Origin: Nisaea acidiphila
Lineage (GTDB): Bacteria; Pseudomonadota; Alphaproteobacteria; Thalassobaculales; Thalassobaculaceae
Assembly (NCBI RefSeq): GCF_024662015.1
Contig: NZ_CP102480.1
Span: forward strand, 1,026,501 to 1,090,500
Length of the DNA stretch: 64,000 nucleotides
Direction: 5' to 3'
Made by a program: the position numbers and the translations under genes. The notes below the pieces were generated by a model that saw only the letters and a program-made list of their open reading frames with translations, was not told the origin of the DNA and ran no database searches. Numbering within the stretch: position 1 is the first letter of the stretch; each line of letters opens with the position of its first letter. Below, piece after piece: positions 63,754 to 64,000 of this stretch.

Positions 63754-64000
63754 TCACTCCGCCGCCGGCACCCGCGCCTCTTGGAGCGCCTTTGCCTGCC
63801 GCTTTGCCAGCGCGTCCACTTCGAAATCCGCGATCAGCTCGTGGAACAGCCGGTACCAGTTCACCTCCGCCTTCAGATGCAGGAAGACCGAGCCGAGGCC
63901 GATCGCGGCGCGGTCCATCAGGACGAATTCGCGCGGCGGTTTCACACCCTGCAGGCGGCGGAGTTCGACATGGACCTTTTCCGCCACCTCGCGGCCGTAC
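63754..64000 (-). CDS. AarF/ABC1/UbiB-type kinase-like protein, C-terminal fragment
   Basis: The last 81 or so residues of a protein whose start lies beyond the right edge. REFVLMDRAAIGLGSVFLHLKAEVNWYRLFHELIADFEV closely matches the C-terminal region of alphaproteobacterial AarF/ABC1 (UbiB-like) atypical kinases, which in other members support ubiquinone synthesis or act on lipids. The kinase core is outside the window, so activity cannot be judged. GC content has returned to the genome norm here, marking the right end of the AT-rich segment. Confidence 0.75.
   Translation of the reverse strand, partial: YGREVAEKVHVELRRLQGVKPPREFVLMDRAAIGLGSVFLHLKAEVNWYRLFHELIADFEVDALAKRQAKALQEARVPAAE

Overview
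The window is a stretch of a high-GC genome, most likely a marine alphaproteobacterium of Rhodospirillales-like affinity. The grounds are the FNR-type fpr, the Anbu/alpha-E/circularly permuted ATP-grasp operon, the HNH, ribbon-helix-helix and GluQ genes of alphaproteobacterial type, and a vanadium haloperoxidase. The taxonomic placement is inference from gene content; no rRNA or other marker gene is present. The ends cut an APS/PAPS reductase (left) and an AarF/ABC1-type kinase (right).

1-10 kb: cysH (partial), fpr, an orphan receiver protein, and a vanadium-dependent haloperoxidase divergent from a four-gene operon (circularly permuted ATP-grasp, alpha-E, transglutaminase-like, Anbu proteasome homologue). 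That operon is a predicted peptide synthesis/processing system whose substrate is unknown. A minus-strand MOSC - VOC - membrane-protein set converges on anbu.

10-31 kb: metabolic and housekeeping accessory genes. They comprise a periplasmic IorAB-type molybdenum hydroxylase with a divergent LysR regulator; a histidine phosphatase and the DNA glycosylase YcaQ/AlkX; a GMC oxidoreductase divergent from a taurine/nitrate-type ABC importer; a DUF547 protein; a C45 acyltransferase/peptidase with an MFS carrier; dsbB-chrA; a Cache-type chemoreceptor; an HNH nuclease; an esterase; and gluQ, which has no canonical start codon.

31-47 kb: a TauD-like dioxygenase, a PAS histidine kinase, a PrpF-family isomerase, an EamA carrier, a MarR-GNAT fusion, and a catabolic operon (acyl-CoA dehydrogenase, MmgE/PrpD, haloacid dehalogenase). 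A family-5 peptide ABC transporter follows: its binding protein and permeases are on the plus strand, but its fused ATPase is on the minus strand. Between the two halves lies a 540-aa protein with a zinc-dependent deaminase active site (HxE...PCxxC), bounded by terminators.

47-55 kb: an iron-type surface-signalling locus (ECF sigma factor, FecR, STN-containing TonB receptor, ferredoxin-reductase-like flavoprotein, MATE exporter) with a perfect inverted repeat before the receptor gene; then azlCD and a small membrane protein.

55.6-64 kb: a two-gene unit encoding a beta-rich protein of unknown function and a PI-PLC X-like phosphodiesterase with a hydrophobic insertion; a small unknown gene that shares a palindromic motif with that unit; a GAF-PAS hybrid kinase; an array of short direct repeats; and a conspicuously AT-rich segment (about 61.8-63.7 kb) with a sugar-methyltransferase-like gene interrupted at a T7 run.

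The strongest leads for new biology are the deaminase protein, the PLC pair with its shared upstream motif, the haloperoxidase with an altered vanadate pocket, the Anbu operon, and the frameshifted methyltransferase in the AT-rich island.
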